NCBI RefSeq assembly: GCF_004614185.1
Contig: NZ_SPVF01000247.1
Location: 1-48,599 of the forward strand
Direction: 5' to 3'
DNA: 48,599 nt
Source of the DNA: Zemynaea arenosa
Lineage (GTDB): Bacteria; Pseudomonadota; Gammaproteobacteria; Burkholderiales; Burkholderiaceae_D
Of this stretch, positions 33,951-42,539 are shown in pieces. The position numbers and the translations under genes are program-made. The stretch's first letter is position 1. Each line of letters opens with the position of its first letter. The notes beneath the pieces were generated by a model. That model was given only the letters and a program-made list of their open reading frames with translations. It ran no database searches and had not been told where the DNA came from.

Positions 33951-34826
33951 ATGACCCGCTTCATCGCCGCCTTGTCATTCCTGCTGTCGCTGCTGCCGCT
34001 GTCCTCGCATGCCGCGGTGGACGACAACTTCGCCGCCTGCAAGGCTGGCATCCCCGCCTGCCGCCGCGACAAGCTCACGCCCGCGCAAAAGGTGGAGGTG
34101 GCCAAGGCCGACGCCCTGCGGAACTTCGTCGCCTGCAATAACGAAGAAAAGGAATGCCAGCCGGCGCTGCTGAACGCCGAGCAGAAGGAGCAGGTGCGCC
34201 AGGCGGTCTTGCAGCGCAACGTCTTCAATTGCTACAACGGCTATCCGAGCTGCCGCCCGCAGTTGCTGACTGCGGCGGAGAAGGAGCGCATGAAGGAGGC
34301 CGCGGGTCACCGCAACTTCTTCAACTGCCGCAATGAATACTCGACCTGTGACCGGAAGGCGCTGACGGCCGAACAGAAGGCCGAGATTGCCCGCGCCATC
34401 TCAGCGCGCAACCTGTTCGACTGCAAGAACGGCTACGCCAGCTGCAACAAGGCGGCGCTGACCGAGGATGACAAGCGCGAGATCGCCGAGTTCCGGGTCA
34501 ACCGCAACCTGTTCGCCTGCAATAACGGACACTCGACCTGCGATCTCAAGCAATTGACGCCCGCGCAACGCAAGCAGGCCGAGGTCTACGCCCTGCAGCG
34601 CAATGACAACGCGTGCGCCGTCTATTCCGACAAGTGCAATCCCGCGCTGCTGGCCCCAGCCGTGCGCGAGCAGTACCTGGCAACCGTCTCGCGCCGCAAC
34701 TTCAACGCCTGCATGGACGGCGACGAGACCTGCAACCCCGCCGCCTTGAGCGACGACCAGAAAGCCCAGGTCCGCCGCTCCCACGAAAAACGCGGGAAGC
34801 TCGCCGACCGCTGGCTCAACCTTTAA
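33951..34826 (+). CDS. Exported eight-repeat cysteine-rich protein
   Basis: The 291-residue protein has a signal peptide (1-21, ending Ser-Ser-His-Ala), a four-residue spacer, eight consecutive repeats of exactly 32 residues (26-281) and a short basic/hydrophobic tail. Each repeat keeps Asn1, Cys5, Cys12, Leu17, Lys/Arg22 and Arg32, so there are 16 cysteines, all paired by spacing. The second half of each repeat looks helical. The product probably folds as a disulphide-stapled helical solenoid in the periplasm. I know no named family. The ATG at 33951 starts a proper signal peptide; an upstream in-frame ATG would add 17 basic residues. The ribosome site is weak. Confidence 0.82.
   Translation: MTRFIAALSFLLSLLPLSSHAAVDDNFAACKAGIPACRRDKLTPAQKVEVAKADALRNFVACNNEEKECQPALLNAEQKEQVRQAVLQRNVFNCYNGYPSCRPQLLTAAEKERMKEAAGHRNFFNCRNEYSTCDRKALTAEQKAEIARAISARNLFDCKNGYASCNKAALTEDDKREIAEFRVNRNLFACNNGHSTCDLKQLTPAQRKQAEVYALQRNDNACAVYSDKCNPALLAPAVREQYLATVSRRNFNACMDGDETCNPAALSDDQKAQVRRSHEKRGKLADRWLNL
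34026..34793 (+). repeat. Eight tandem 96-base coding repeats
   Basis: Eight in-frame units of 96 bases encode the 32-residue repeats. The protein-level consensus is strict at six positions, but the bases between units have diverged well, so this is an old expansion under selection and not a recent slippage product. Confidence 0.85.
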
Positions 34827-34845
34827 CCCCACCACAGGCCACTTC

Positions 34846-35256
34846 ATGCCAGCCATTCGTCTGCTGTCCCTGCCCGTCTTTGCACTCCTGCTCGCCAATA
34901 CCGCGGCCGCCGCCAAGATCGAACCGTTCAGCGTGTTCAAGGAGCGCGGCGGACAGTTCGCGGCTGGCACATATTCGTGCCGCCAGCAGTACAACCAGGC
35001 TGGGTACACCTACAAGGTCGTGGAATTCAGCAGCCCGGCCAGCTACGCCTGGGTCAGCGGCGGCAAGAAGCCGGGCGCCATGACATACGACAGCGCCAGC
35101 GGCAAGATCAGTTTCTCCAGCGGCCCGCTGGGCAAGGGCTTCGAAGCCCATTTTGGCAAGCGGGCCGATGGCGCGCCGGTCATCATCCTGGTCGATACCG
35201 ACCTCGCGCCGAAGGCCGATGCCTACGACTACTGCACCCGCCGCGCGGGCAGCTGA
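34846..35256 (+). CDS. Small secreted protein, paralogue of the 36020-36391 product
   Basis: The 136-residue protein has a signal peptide (1-23, ending Ala-Ala-Ala). The mature part has Gly-Thr-Tyr-Ser-Cys near its start and the motif Asp-Ser-Ala-Ser-Gly-Lys-Ile-Ser-Phe, followed by Gly-Pro-Leu-Gly-Lys-Gly. The same order (Gly-x-Tyr-x-Cys, then Asp-x-Ala-Thr-Gly-Lys-Ile-Ser-Phe, then a Leu-x-Lys-Gly turn) occurs in the protein at 36020-36391. The two Cys residues near the ends of the mature chain could pair. Function unknown. It follows the repeat protein by 19 bases. Confidence 0.7.
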   Translation: MPAIRLLSLPVFALLLANTAAAAKIEPFSVFKERGGQFAAGTYSCRQQYNQAGYTYKVVEFSSPASYAWVSGGKKPGAMTYDSASGKISFSSGPLGKGFEAHFGKRADGAPVIILVDTDLAPKADAYDYCTRRAGS

Positions 35257-35310
35257 GAGCGCGCCGCTGACGGCGCGAACGATCCGTTTTCCCCCACCGT
35301 AAGGAAGACC

Positions 35311-35964
35311 ATGCCGCATATCCACGCCGTGCGCGTCCTCGCGACGCTCGCTCTCGCCGCCGCCAGCCTGAATGCCGCCGCCGCCGACATTGCCTACATC
35401 TCTTCGTCCGGTGGCTACCTGCTGCACGGCAGTGGGGGCGCGGTCCTGGCGGATTGGCGCGGCCAGGCGCCGATCGCCTTCTCAGGCTATGGCCAGATCA
35501 AGCAGGGTAGCCAGTGCCTGACCGGGGCGACCGGCGGCAAGCAGCTGCGCTGGGACGGCTGCCGCATTGGCGACAAGGGCCAGATCTGGGCGCTGCACGG
35601 AACCAAACTGAATAATGAACTGGGCTGGTGCGCGGACGTCGAGCGCGGCAATCAGGCGGCCGGCACGCGCGTGCTGGCCTGGCAGTGCAATGGCGGCAGC
35701 AACCAGCAATGGCGCGGCTTGGGCTTGCGTCCCGCGCAGTCGGTCGCGGCGGGCATCTCCAATCCGGCGCTCCGCGCCAAGTTCCTCGCCGCGGTGAACG
35801 GCGCGAGCCCTGGCCAGGTCATCAGCATGGCGAGCGGGCAGGTGGTCGCGGCCGGTGGTGCCAATGCCGTGGCGGCGGGCGGCGCCAATGCGGTCGCCGC
35901 GGGCGGCGCGAATGTGATCGCGGCCGGTGGCGGCAATGTGGTCGCGCCGGGCGGCGCCAACTGA
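35311..35964 (+). CDS. Exported ricin-type lectin-like protein with C-terminal repeats
   Basis: The 217-residue protein has a signal peptide (1-25), a single beta-trefoil-like region (about 27-140) with the Gln-x-Trp signatures Gly-Gln-Ile-Trp-Ala-Leu and Asn-Gln-Gln-Trp-Arg, and cysteines typical of ricin B lectins. A short linker then leads to five octapeptide repeats of Val-Ala-Ala-Gly-Gly-Ala-Asn type (177-217). Carbohydrate or other surface binding is inferred from the fold. The AAGGAA site upstream is good. A strong terminator lies 25 bases after the stop, ending the unit that probably begins with the eight-repeat protein. Confidence 0.78.
   Translation: MPHIHAVRVLATLALAAASLNAAAADIAYISSSGGYLLHGSGGAVLADWRGQAPIAFSGYGQIKQGSQCLTGATGGKQLRWDGCRIGDKGQIWALHGTKLNNELGWCADVERGNQAAGTRVLAWQCNGGSNQQWRGLGLRPAQSVAAGISNPALRAKFLAAVNGASPGQVISMASGQVVAAGGANAVAAGGANAVAAGGANVIAAGGGNVVAPGGAN
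35842..35961 (+). repeat. Five 24-base repeats coding Ala-Gly-Gly-Ala-Asn octapeptides
   Basis: Five consecutive in-frame 24-base units end the lectin gene. Units 1-3 are nearly identical and units 4-5 vary (Val-Ile-Ala-Ala-Gly-Gly-Gly-Asn, Val-Val-Ala-Pro-Gly-Gly-Ala-Asn). The near-identity in DNA suggests copy number may vary between strains. Confidence 0.8.
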
Positions 35965-35988
35965 GCGCTGGCGTAAGCTGCTTGGCCC

Positions 35989-36012
35989 AGCCCGCGGCGT
36001 GCGGGCTTTTTT
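35989..36012 (+). terminator. Rho-independent terminator after lectin gene
   Basis: AGCCCGC (35989-35995) pairs with GCGGGCT (36001-36007) around GGCGT and is followed by six T. It closes the plus-strand unit of secreted proteins. Confidence 0.9.
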
Positions 36013-36019
36013 GCGCCCC

Positions 36020-36391
36020 TTATTTCAGGGCGCAGGTCCAGCGGTGTTCGAGCAGGGTAGGGGTCACCAGATAGAAGCGATTGACGTCCCCTTTGATGGG
36101 CGTGGCCTCGCCCTTGTCCAGGTAGCCGCCGGTGAACGAGATCTTGCCCGTGGCCGCATCGACGCTGAACTTGCCGGTGCTCGGCTTCTCGAAGCCGAGG
36201 TAGCTGTATGCACCGCCAGCGGATAGCGTGAACGATCCGCGCGGCGTGTATTCGTACATGCCGGTCGATGCCTTGAACTTGGAGGACACGCAGCCGTATT
36301 TGCCATACGCAGGCGGGGCCGCCTGGGCCCAGGCACTCAAGGTCAGCAGGGGCAGGGCGAAGCATGCCAGCGCTTTCGCGAATCGAACCAT
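36020..36391 (-). CDS. Small secreted protein, paralogue of the 34846-35256 product
   Basis: The 123-residue protein has a signal peptide (about 1-24). The mature part carries Gly-Lys-Tyr-Gly-Cys, Phe-Ser-Val-Asp-Ala-Ala-Thr-Gly-Lys-Ile-Ser-Phe, then Gly-Tyr-Leu-Asp-Lys-Gly, and a Cys four residues from the end. The shared order with the product of 34846-35256 marks a small family of about 100-residue exported beta-rich domains with a probable terminal disulphide. It is transcribed toward the lectin terminator. No function can be assigned. The 147-base upstream gap holds its promoter and the tRNA terminator. Confidence 0.75.
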   Translation of the reverse strand: MVRFAKALACFALPLLTLSAWAQAAPPAYGKYGCVSSKFKASTGMYEYTPRGSFTLSAGGAYSYLGFEKPSTGKFSVDAATGKISFTGGYLDKGEATPIKGDVNRFYLVTPTLLEHRWTCALK

Positions 36392-36500
36392 GTCATCTCC
36401 TCAGTGAAAGGGAGCATCATGCCCGAGTTCCGGCGGGTCGGGCAAACCCTCCGTTGCCTCAAACGCCCGTCTGACGCGGCAAAACCGGCCGCGGAAATGA

Positions 36501-36528
36501 AAAACGCCCAGCGTGAACTGGGCGTTTT
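36501..36528 (-). terminator. Terminator of tRNA-Pro transcript
   Basis: Perfect 11-base arms (36501-36511 and 36518-36528) enclose a six-base loop. Read on the minus strand the hairpin ends in a T-run, and it lies 11 bases beyond the encoded CCA of the tRNA. Confidence 0.88.
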
Positions 36529-36538
36529 TACGAATTCG

Positions 36539-36615
36539 TGGTCGGGGTGAGAGGATTCGAACCTCCGGCCTCTACGTCCCGAACGTAGCGCTCTACCAGG
36601 CTAAGCTACACCCCG
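36539..36615 (-). tRNA. tRNA-Pro (CGG)
   Basis: The 77-base cloverleaf on the minus strand has acceptor stem CGGGGTG/CACCCCG with the C1-G72 pair typical of bacterial tRNA-Pro. The anticodon stem is CTACG/CGTAG around loop TTCGGGA, giving anticodon CGG. The T-arm has TTCGAAT, the discriminator is A, and CCA is encoded. Confidence 0.96.
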
Positions 36616-36639
36616 ACGGTGTCATGCAGCGAGTCCAAG

Positions 36640-36669
36640 ATATTAGCTGCTGCTAGTGGTTTCTGTCAA
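36640..36669 (-). promoter_or_regulatory. Promoter of tRNA-Pro inside ispB 3' end
   Basis: On the minus strand a perfect TTGACA (36669-36664) is followed by an 18-base spacer and TAATAT (36645-36640). The -35 lies in the last codons of ispB. The start would fall about 18 bases before the tRNA. Confidence 0.65.
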
Positions 36670-37642
36670 CAGCAAACTTGCAAAGTTGAATCAGTGCGTC
36701 CTTGAATTTGCCGGGTGGCAGGTCCTCAATGGAAGCGCGGGCGCGGGCCGCCTGCTGCTCGGCTTCGCGGCGTGTGTAGTCGAGCGCGCCACTGCTGGTG
36801 ATGGCGGACAGGATCGCGTCGAAGTGCTGTTCGTCGCCGTTCTCGATGCAGGTGCGCACCAGCTCGCGCTGCTCCGGCGTGCCATATTCCATCAGGTAGA
36901 TCAGCGGCAGGGTCGGCTTCCCTTCGCGCAGGTCGTCGCCCACGTTCTTGCCGATCTCTGAGGCATCGCCCGCGTAGTCGAGCACGTCGTCGATCAGCTG
37001 GAAGGCGGTGCCGATCGAGCGCCCGAACTCGCCGGCCGCCGCGATCTGCGCGTCGTTGGCGCCCGCGATCAGCGCGCCCAGCTCGGCCGCGGCCTCGAAC
37101 AGCTTGGCGGTCTTGGAGCGGATCACCTTCAGATAGGCGTCCTGGCTCACGTCCGGGTCGTGCATGTTCAGCAGCTGCAGGACTTCCCCCTCGGCGATGA
37201 CGTTGGTCGCGTCCGACAGGATCTGCATGATGCGCATGTTGTCCAGGCTGACCATCATCTGGAACGAGCGTGAATACAGGAAGTCGCCGACCAGCACCGA
37301 GGCCGCGTTGCCGAACAGCGCGTTGGCCGTCTGGCGGCCGCGGCGCAGCGAGGATTCGTCCACCACGTCATCGTGCAGCAGGGTGGCGGTGTGGATGAAC
37401 TCGACCACCGCCGCCAGTTCGTGATGCGCCACGCCCTTGTAGCCGTAGGCGTTGGCCACCAGCAGCACCAGTACCGGCCGCAGCCGCTTGCCACCCGCGC
37501 TGATAATGTATTCCGCAATCTGGTTGACCAGCGCCACTTCGGAGTGGAGGCGTTGCCGGATGACCGTATTGACGGCCTCCATGTCGGCGGCAATCGCCTG
37601 CATGATGGTATTCTGGGCGGACTGGGTAGCGGCGGAAGACAA
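36653..37642 (-). CDS. ispB: Octaprenyl (polyprenyl) diphosphate synthase
   Basis: The 329-residue trans-prenyltransferase has the first aspartate-rich motif in Leu-Leu-His-Asp-Asp-Val-Val-Asp-Glu and the second in Leu-Ile-Asp-Asp-Val-Leu-Asp-Tyr. Gly-Gly-Lys-Arg-Leu-Arg-Pro binds diphosphate near residue 53. It makes the ubiquinone side chain. The longest form starts at TTG (37642); an ATG at 37603 gives a protein 13 residues shorter that also fits the family. A TATAAT on the minus strand at 37677-37682 is a probable -10. The divergence from rplU and the rplU-rpmA-obgE order are conserved in betaproteobacteria. Confidence 0.95.
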   Translation of the reverse strand: MSSAATQSAQNTIMQAIAADMEAVNTVIRQRLHSEVALVNQIAEYIISAGGKRLRPVLVLLVANAYGYKGVAHHELAAVVEFIHTATLLHDDVVDESSLRRGRQTANALFGNAASVLVGDFLYSRSFQMMVSLDNMRIMQILSDATNVIAEGEVLQLLNMHDPDVSQDAYLKVIRSKTAKLFEAAAELGALIAGANDAQIAAAGEFGRSIGTAFQLIDDVLDYAGDASEIGKNVGDDLREGKPTLPLIYLMEYGTPEQRELVRTCIENGDEQHFDAILSAITSSGALDYTRREAEQQAARARASIEDLPPGKFKDALIQLCKFAVDRNH

Positions 37643-37676
37643 AGGACAACCTGGCTCTGGACGTTAAAGTGCGGCG

Positions 37677-37682
37677 ATTATA
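37677..37682 (-). promoter_or_regulatory. Probable -10 of ispB
   Basis: A perfect TATAAT on the minus strand lies 35 bases before the TTG start. No good -35 is seen at the normal distance, so the promoter may need an activator. Confidence 0.45.
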
Positions 37683-37761
37683 CGACAACGCCCCGCGTAT
37701 CGTCTGATTGACAACTTAAGCGCCACCCCGCCGCCGCACTGCAACACCCGTACGTACCCGG

Positions 37762-37790
37762 TTGCTCCCACCCCCAAACCCATGTATAAT
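37762..37790 (+). promoter_or_regulatory. Promoter of rplU-rpmA
   Basis: TTGCTC (37762-37767) and a perfect TATAAT (37785-37790) are separated by 17 bases, a strong sigma-70 promoter. Transcription would begin near 37797, about 50 bases before rplU. Confidence 0.8.
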
Positions 37791-37847
37791 CAGCGGTTCC
37801 CTGGCTTCTGGCCGGGGGTTCAACAATTTTCAATGAGGTTTCCAACC

Positions 37848-38159
37848 ATGTACGCGGTCATAAAAACCGGTGGCAAGCAATACAAAGTTGCCGCTGGCGA
37901 AAAACTTAAAGTAGAACAGATTCCGGCTGACATTGGTTCCGAACTCACCATCGATCAAGTCCTCGCTGTGGGCGCGGGCGACACCATCAAGTTTGGTGCG
38001 CCGCTGGTTGAAGGTGCCAAGGTACTGGTGAAAGTGGTCTCCCACGGTCGTCACGACAAGGTCCGTATCTTCAAGATGCGCCGTCGTAAGCACTACCAGA
38101 AGCGTCAGGGCCACCGCCAGAACTACACCGAACTCGAGATCCTGTCGATCAACGGCTAA
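37848..38159 (+). CDS. rplU: 50S ribosomal protein L21
   Basis: The 103-residue protein is exactly the length of E. coli L21. It starts [12 protein letters not shown] and has the RNA-binding Lys-Met-Arg-Arg-Arg-Lys-His-Tyr segment. It binds 23S rRNA in the large subunit. An upstream in-frame ATG overlaps the -10, so the ATG at 37848, with TGAGGT before it, is the start. It is co-transcribed with rpmA. Confidence 0.98.
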   Translation: MYAVIKTGGKQYKVAAGEKLKVEQIPADIGSELTIDQVLAVGAGDTIKFGAPLVEGAKVLVKVVSHGRHDKVRIFKMRRRKHYQKRQGHRQNYTELEILSING

Positions 38160-38199
38160 GCCGCTGACGGATCCCATCCAGTATTAAGGAGCACATACA

Positions 38200-38472
38200 A
38201 TGGCACACAAAAAAGGTGGCGGTACTACCCGCAACGGCCGCGATTCCGAATCAAAGCGCCTCGGCGTGAAGGTCTACGGCGGCCAGTCGATCAATGCTGG
38301 CGGCATCATCGTGCGTCAGCGCGGCACCCCGGTGCGCGCTGGTGACGGCGTCGGTACCGGCAAGGACCACACCCTGTTCGCGAAAGTGGACGGCGTGGTC
38401 AAGTTCGTGACCAAGGGCCCGGAGTCGCACAAGTACGTGACCGTGGTCCCGGCCCCGGCGACCGTGCAGTAA
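38200..38472 (+). CDS. rpmA: 50S ribosomal protein L27
   Basis: The 90-residue protein begins Met-Ala-His-Lys-Lys-Gly-Gly-Gly, the conserved L27 N-terminus that reaches the peptidyl transferase centre, with no N-terminal processing extension. It carries Asn-Gly-Arg-Asp-Ser and Arg-Gln-Arg-Gly-Thr. AAGGAG precedes the start, 40 bases after rplU. Confidence 0.98.
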   Translation: MAHKKGGGTTRNGRDSESKRLGVKVYGGQSINAGGIIVRQRGTPVRAGDGVGTGKDHTLFAKVDGVVKFVTKGPESHKYVTVVPAPATVQ

Positions 38473-38492
38473 GCGCAGCGCGCATCAGGTGA

Positions 38493-39674
<1,182 letters not shown>

Positions 39675-39815
39675 ACTAGTCGTCTGGTGTGGTGCGTGCC
39701 GTGGCTATCCGCCGCGCGCGCAGCGCACCGCGACTGCCGATGCCTGGCTCCTTACCGCGGCCGCCTCATCGCAGAACTCACTCCCTGGGTTATGCCACCT
39801 GAAGCCAAGCCGCCA

Positions 39816-40934
39816 ATGAAGTCCGTCATCCACACCGCACACCGCATCATCATCAAGGTAGGGTCCTCGCTCGTCACCAACGAAGGACGTGGGCTCGATC
39901 ATGCCGCCATCGCCAAATGGGCGGCCCAAATCTCCGCATTGCGTGGCCTCGGCAAGGAGGTCGTCCTGGTCAGCTCCGGTGCCATCGCCGAGGGCATGCT
40001 GCGGCTCGGATTCGAGGCGCGTCCCACCGACGTACACGAGCTGCAGGCCTGTGCGGCCGTCGGGCAGATGGGTCTCGCGCAAATCTACGAGACCAGCTTC
40101 CGCGCGCACGGCATCGGCACCGCACAGGTGCTGCTCACGCATGCCGACCTGGCGGACCGGGAGCGCTACCTGAATGCGCGCTCCACGCTGGCGACCCTGC
40201 TGCGGCTGGGCGTGGTCCCGATCATCAACGAGAACGACACCGTGGTCACGGACGAGATCAAGTTCGGCGACAACGACACGCTCGGCGCGCTGGTGGCGAA
40301 CCTGATCGATGCCGATGCGCTGATCATCCTCACCGACCAGCATGGCCTGTTCAACGCAGACCCGCGCAAGGACCCGGCTGCGTACCTGATCAAGGAAGGC
40401 AAGGCGGGCGATCCGGCGCTGGAGGCAATGGCGGGTGGCGCAGGCTCCAGCATCGGGCGTGGCGGGATGCTCACCAAGATCCTCGCGGCCAAGCGCGCGG
40501 CGGGCTCCGGCGCGCATACCGTGATTGCATGGGGGCGCGAACATGAGGTGCTCACGCGCCTCGCGGCCGGGGAAGCTATCGGAACCCAGCTGACCGCGCA
40601 GACCGCGCAGCAGAAGGCGCGCAAGCAGTGGATGGCGGATCACCTGCACACGGCGGGCAAGGTGGTGCTGGACGCGGGCGCGATCGAAAAAGTCACACGC
40701 GAGGGGAAATCGCTGCTGCCGATCGGGGTGGTCGCGGTCGAAGGCCAGTTCGGGCGCGGCGCCGTGATCACCTGCGTGACCGAAGCCGGCCTTGCGGTCG
40801 CGCGCGGCCTCACAAATTACACCAGCAGCGAGACCCGCCTCATCCTGCGCAAGCCGTCCTCCGAGATCGAAGCCATCCTTGGCTTCATGGAAGGCCCCGA
40901 GCTGATCCACCGCGACAACCTGATCCTGCTGTAG
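39816..40934 (+). CDS. proB: Glutamate 5-kinase
   Basis: The 372-residue protein has an amino acid kinase domain (Ile-Ile-Ile-Lys-Val-Gly-Ser-Ser, Val-Ser-Ser-Gly-Ala-Ile, Asn-Glu-Asn-Asp-Thr-Val, Gly-Arg-Gly-Gly-Met-Leu-Thr-Lys) and a C-terminal PUA domain (about 280-370). It phosphorylates glutamate for proline synthesis and is normally feedback-inhibited by proline. I chose the ATG at 39816 by family length; the ATG at 39792 would add eight residues, and neither has a strong ribosome site. It follows obgE by 141 bases. Confidence 0.95.
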   Translation: MKSVIHTAHRIIIKVGSSLVTNEGRGLDHAAIAKWAAQISALRGLGKEVVLVSSGAIAEGMLRLGFEARPTDVHELQACAAVGQMGLAQIYETSFRAHGIGTAQVLLTHADLADRERYLNARSTLATLLRLGVVPIINENDTVVTDEIKFGDNDTLGALVANLIDADALIILTDQHGLFNADPRKDPAAYLIKEGKAGDPALEAMAGGAGSSIGRGGMLTKILAAKRAAGSGAHTVIAWGREHEVLTRLAAGEAIGTQLTAQTAQQKARKQWMADHLHTAGKVVLDAGAIEKVTREGKSLLPIGVVAVEGQFGRGAVITCVTEAGLAVARGLTNYTSSETRLILRKPSSEIEAILGFMEGPELIHRDNLILL

Positions 40935-41000
40935 ACCTGAATCTTCTCCCGCGCGCGCAGTCCAAGGGGCTGCGGGGCAGTCCCGCAAAGGAGAACGATC

Positions 41001-41828
41001 ATGCCAGATACCAAAAGCGCGCGCCATCCGAGCGCCCGCAAGACCAGCGCGGTGCGCCGGATCTGCAACCTGGTGCCCTCGCGCGGCACCGACACCGACT
41101 GGCAGTACGACGACGCGCTGACCGCCGGCCTGCTGCGCGCGCCCGCCGCGCTGCCCGCTTCCGTGGACCTGCGCCAGAGCTGGTGGACCATCAACGACCA
41201 GGGCGGCACCGGCTCCTGCGTTGGCTGGGCCAGCGCGGACGGCGTGCTGCGCTATCACCTCGTCAAGGCCAGCAAGCTGGACGAAGGCACGCTGCTGTCA
41301 CCCCGTTTCGTGTGGATGGCGTCCAAGGAGTCGGATGAATTCGTGCGCCGCCCCGAGACCTTCATCGAGGAGGCGGGCACCAGCCTGAAGGCCGCGATGG
41401 ACGTGATCCGCAAATACGGCTGCGTGCTGGACCAGGAACTCCCCTTCAGCATCGCCACCCTGATGTACGACGGACCGGAGAACGCCTTCTTCGCCTCCGC
41501 CTCGATGCGCAAGGCTGCCAACTACACCAACCTGCGCAAGAACCTCAACCAGTGGAAGTCGTGGCTCGCCACCACCGGCCCGATCCTCGTCGGCCTGAGC
41601 GTGGACGAGACTTGGGACAACGCGGGCGCCACCCATGGCAAGCTCGATGACTTCGTGCCGGACTCGGTGCGCGGCGGCCACGCGGTGTGCGTGGTCGGCT
41701 ACACCGCCGACCGCTTCATCATCCGCAACAGCTGGGGCACGACCTGGGGCGACGAAGGCTACGCCTACGCCAGCAAGGGCTACATCGAGGACGCCTTCTT
41801 CGGAGAGAGCTACGGCATCACAATCTGA
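41001..41828 (+). CDS. Papain-like (C1) cysteine peptidase without signal peptide
   Basis: The 275-residue protein has a complete C1 active site: oxyanion Gln67 in Asn-Asp-Gln-Gly-Gly-Thr-Gly-Ser, nucleophile Cys73, His227 in Gly-Gly-His-Ala-Val-Cys and Asn243 in Arg-Asn-Ser-Trp-Gly-Thr-Thr-Trp-Gly. The N-terminus is basic and lacks a signal peptide; the region before the domain (1-50) is too short for a normal inhibitory pro-segment. It therefore probably acts in the cytoplasm or is released another way. An AAGGAG site precedes the ATG. It has no evident partner: proB is upstream and nth is convergent. Confidence 0.9.
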   Translation: MPDTKSARHPSARKTSAVRRICNLVPSRGTDTDWQYDDALTAGLLRAPAALPASVDLRQSWWTINDQGGTGSCVGWASADGVLRYHLVKASKLDEGTLLSPRFVWMASKESDEFVRRPETFIEEAGTSLKAAMDVIRKYGCVLDQELPFSIATLMYDGPENAFFASASMRKAANYTNLRKNLNQWKSWLATTGPILVGLSVDETWDNAGATHGKLDDFVPDSVRGGHAVCVVGYTADRFIIRNSWGTTWGDEGYAYASKGYIEDAFFGESYGITI

Positions 41829-41867
41829 TGGGACGTTGCGATGCGCCGCCGCCGCCCTGCGCAACTG

Positions 41868-42530
41868 CTAGGCCGGTTGCGGCAGCAGATTGGGTGGCGG
41901 CGGCGTCTTGTGCTTGTACTCGCACAGGTCGACAATGATGCAGTTCCAGCACTTGGGCGTGCGGGCCACGCAGGTGTAGCGGCCGTGCAGGATCAGCCAG
42001 TGGTGCGCATCGTGCAGGTAGTCCTTCGGCACGAACTTGAGCAGCTTCTGCTCCACGATGTCCACGTTCTTCCCCGGCGCGATGTTGGTGCGGTTGGAGA
42101 CGCGAAAAATGTGCGTGTCCACCGCCATGGTGGGCTGGCCGAAGGCGGTGTTGAGCACCACGTTGGCGGTCTTGCGGCCCACGCCGGGCAGGGCTTCCAG
42201 CGCCTCGCGCGTCTGCGGGACCTCGCCGCCATATTGATCGACCAGGATCCGGCAGGTGGCGATCACGTTCTTCGCCTTGGTGTTGAACAGGCCGATGGTC
42301 TGGATGTAGGGGATCAGGCCATCGAGGCCGAGGTCGAGGATCTGCTGCGGCGTATTGGCGACCGGGTACAGCTTGCGCGTGGCCTTGTTCACGCCGACGT
42401 CGGTGGCCTGCGCCGACAGCAGCACGGCGATCAGCAGCTCGAAGGGGGTGGTGTATTCCAGTTCGGTGACGGGCTTGGGATTCGCTTCCTTGAAGCGGCG
42501 GAAGATCTCGAGGCGCTTGGCGGGGTTCAT
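41868..42530 (-). CDS. nth: Endonuclease III
   Basis: The 220-residue base-excision glycosylase/lyase has a helix-hairpin-helix Leu-Pro-Gly-Val-Gly-Arg-Lys-Thr-Ala-Asn, whose Lys is catalytic, and Val-Asp-Thr-His-Ile-Phe, which has the catalytic Asp. The C-terminal [4Fe-4S] motif is Cys-x6-Cys-x2-Cys-x5-Cys. It removes oxidised pyrimidines from DNA. It follows rnfB by nine bases, the conserved rnf-nth linkage. Confidence 0.97.
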   Translation of the reverse strand: MNPAKRLEIFRRFKEANPKPVTELEYTTPFELLIAVLLSAQATDVGVNKATRKLYPVANTPQQILDLGLDGLIPYIQTIGLFNTKAKNVIATCRILVDQYGGEVPQTREALEALPGVGRKTANVVLNTAFGQPTMAVDTHIFRVSNRTNIAPGKNVDIVEQKLLKFVPKDYLHDAHHWLILHGRYTCVARTPKCWNCIIVDLCEYKHKTPPPPNLLPQPA

Positions 42531-42539
42531 GCGGGGACG

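Noticed and set aside
36501-36528. The hairpin as an attenuator or riboswitch for the secreted protein at 36020-36391
   Set aside because: Its position directly after the tRNA CCA and the T-run on the minus strand make it the tRNA terminator. The secreted gene starts 110 bases later with room for its own promoter.
37709-37714. Perfect TTGACA on the plus strand before rplU
   Set aside because: No -10 lies at normal distance; the TTGCTC/TATAAT pair at 37762-37790 is a better rplU promoter.
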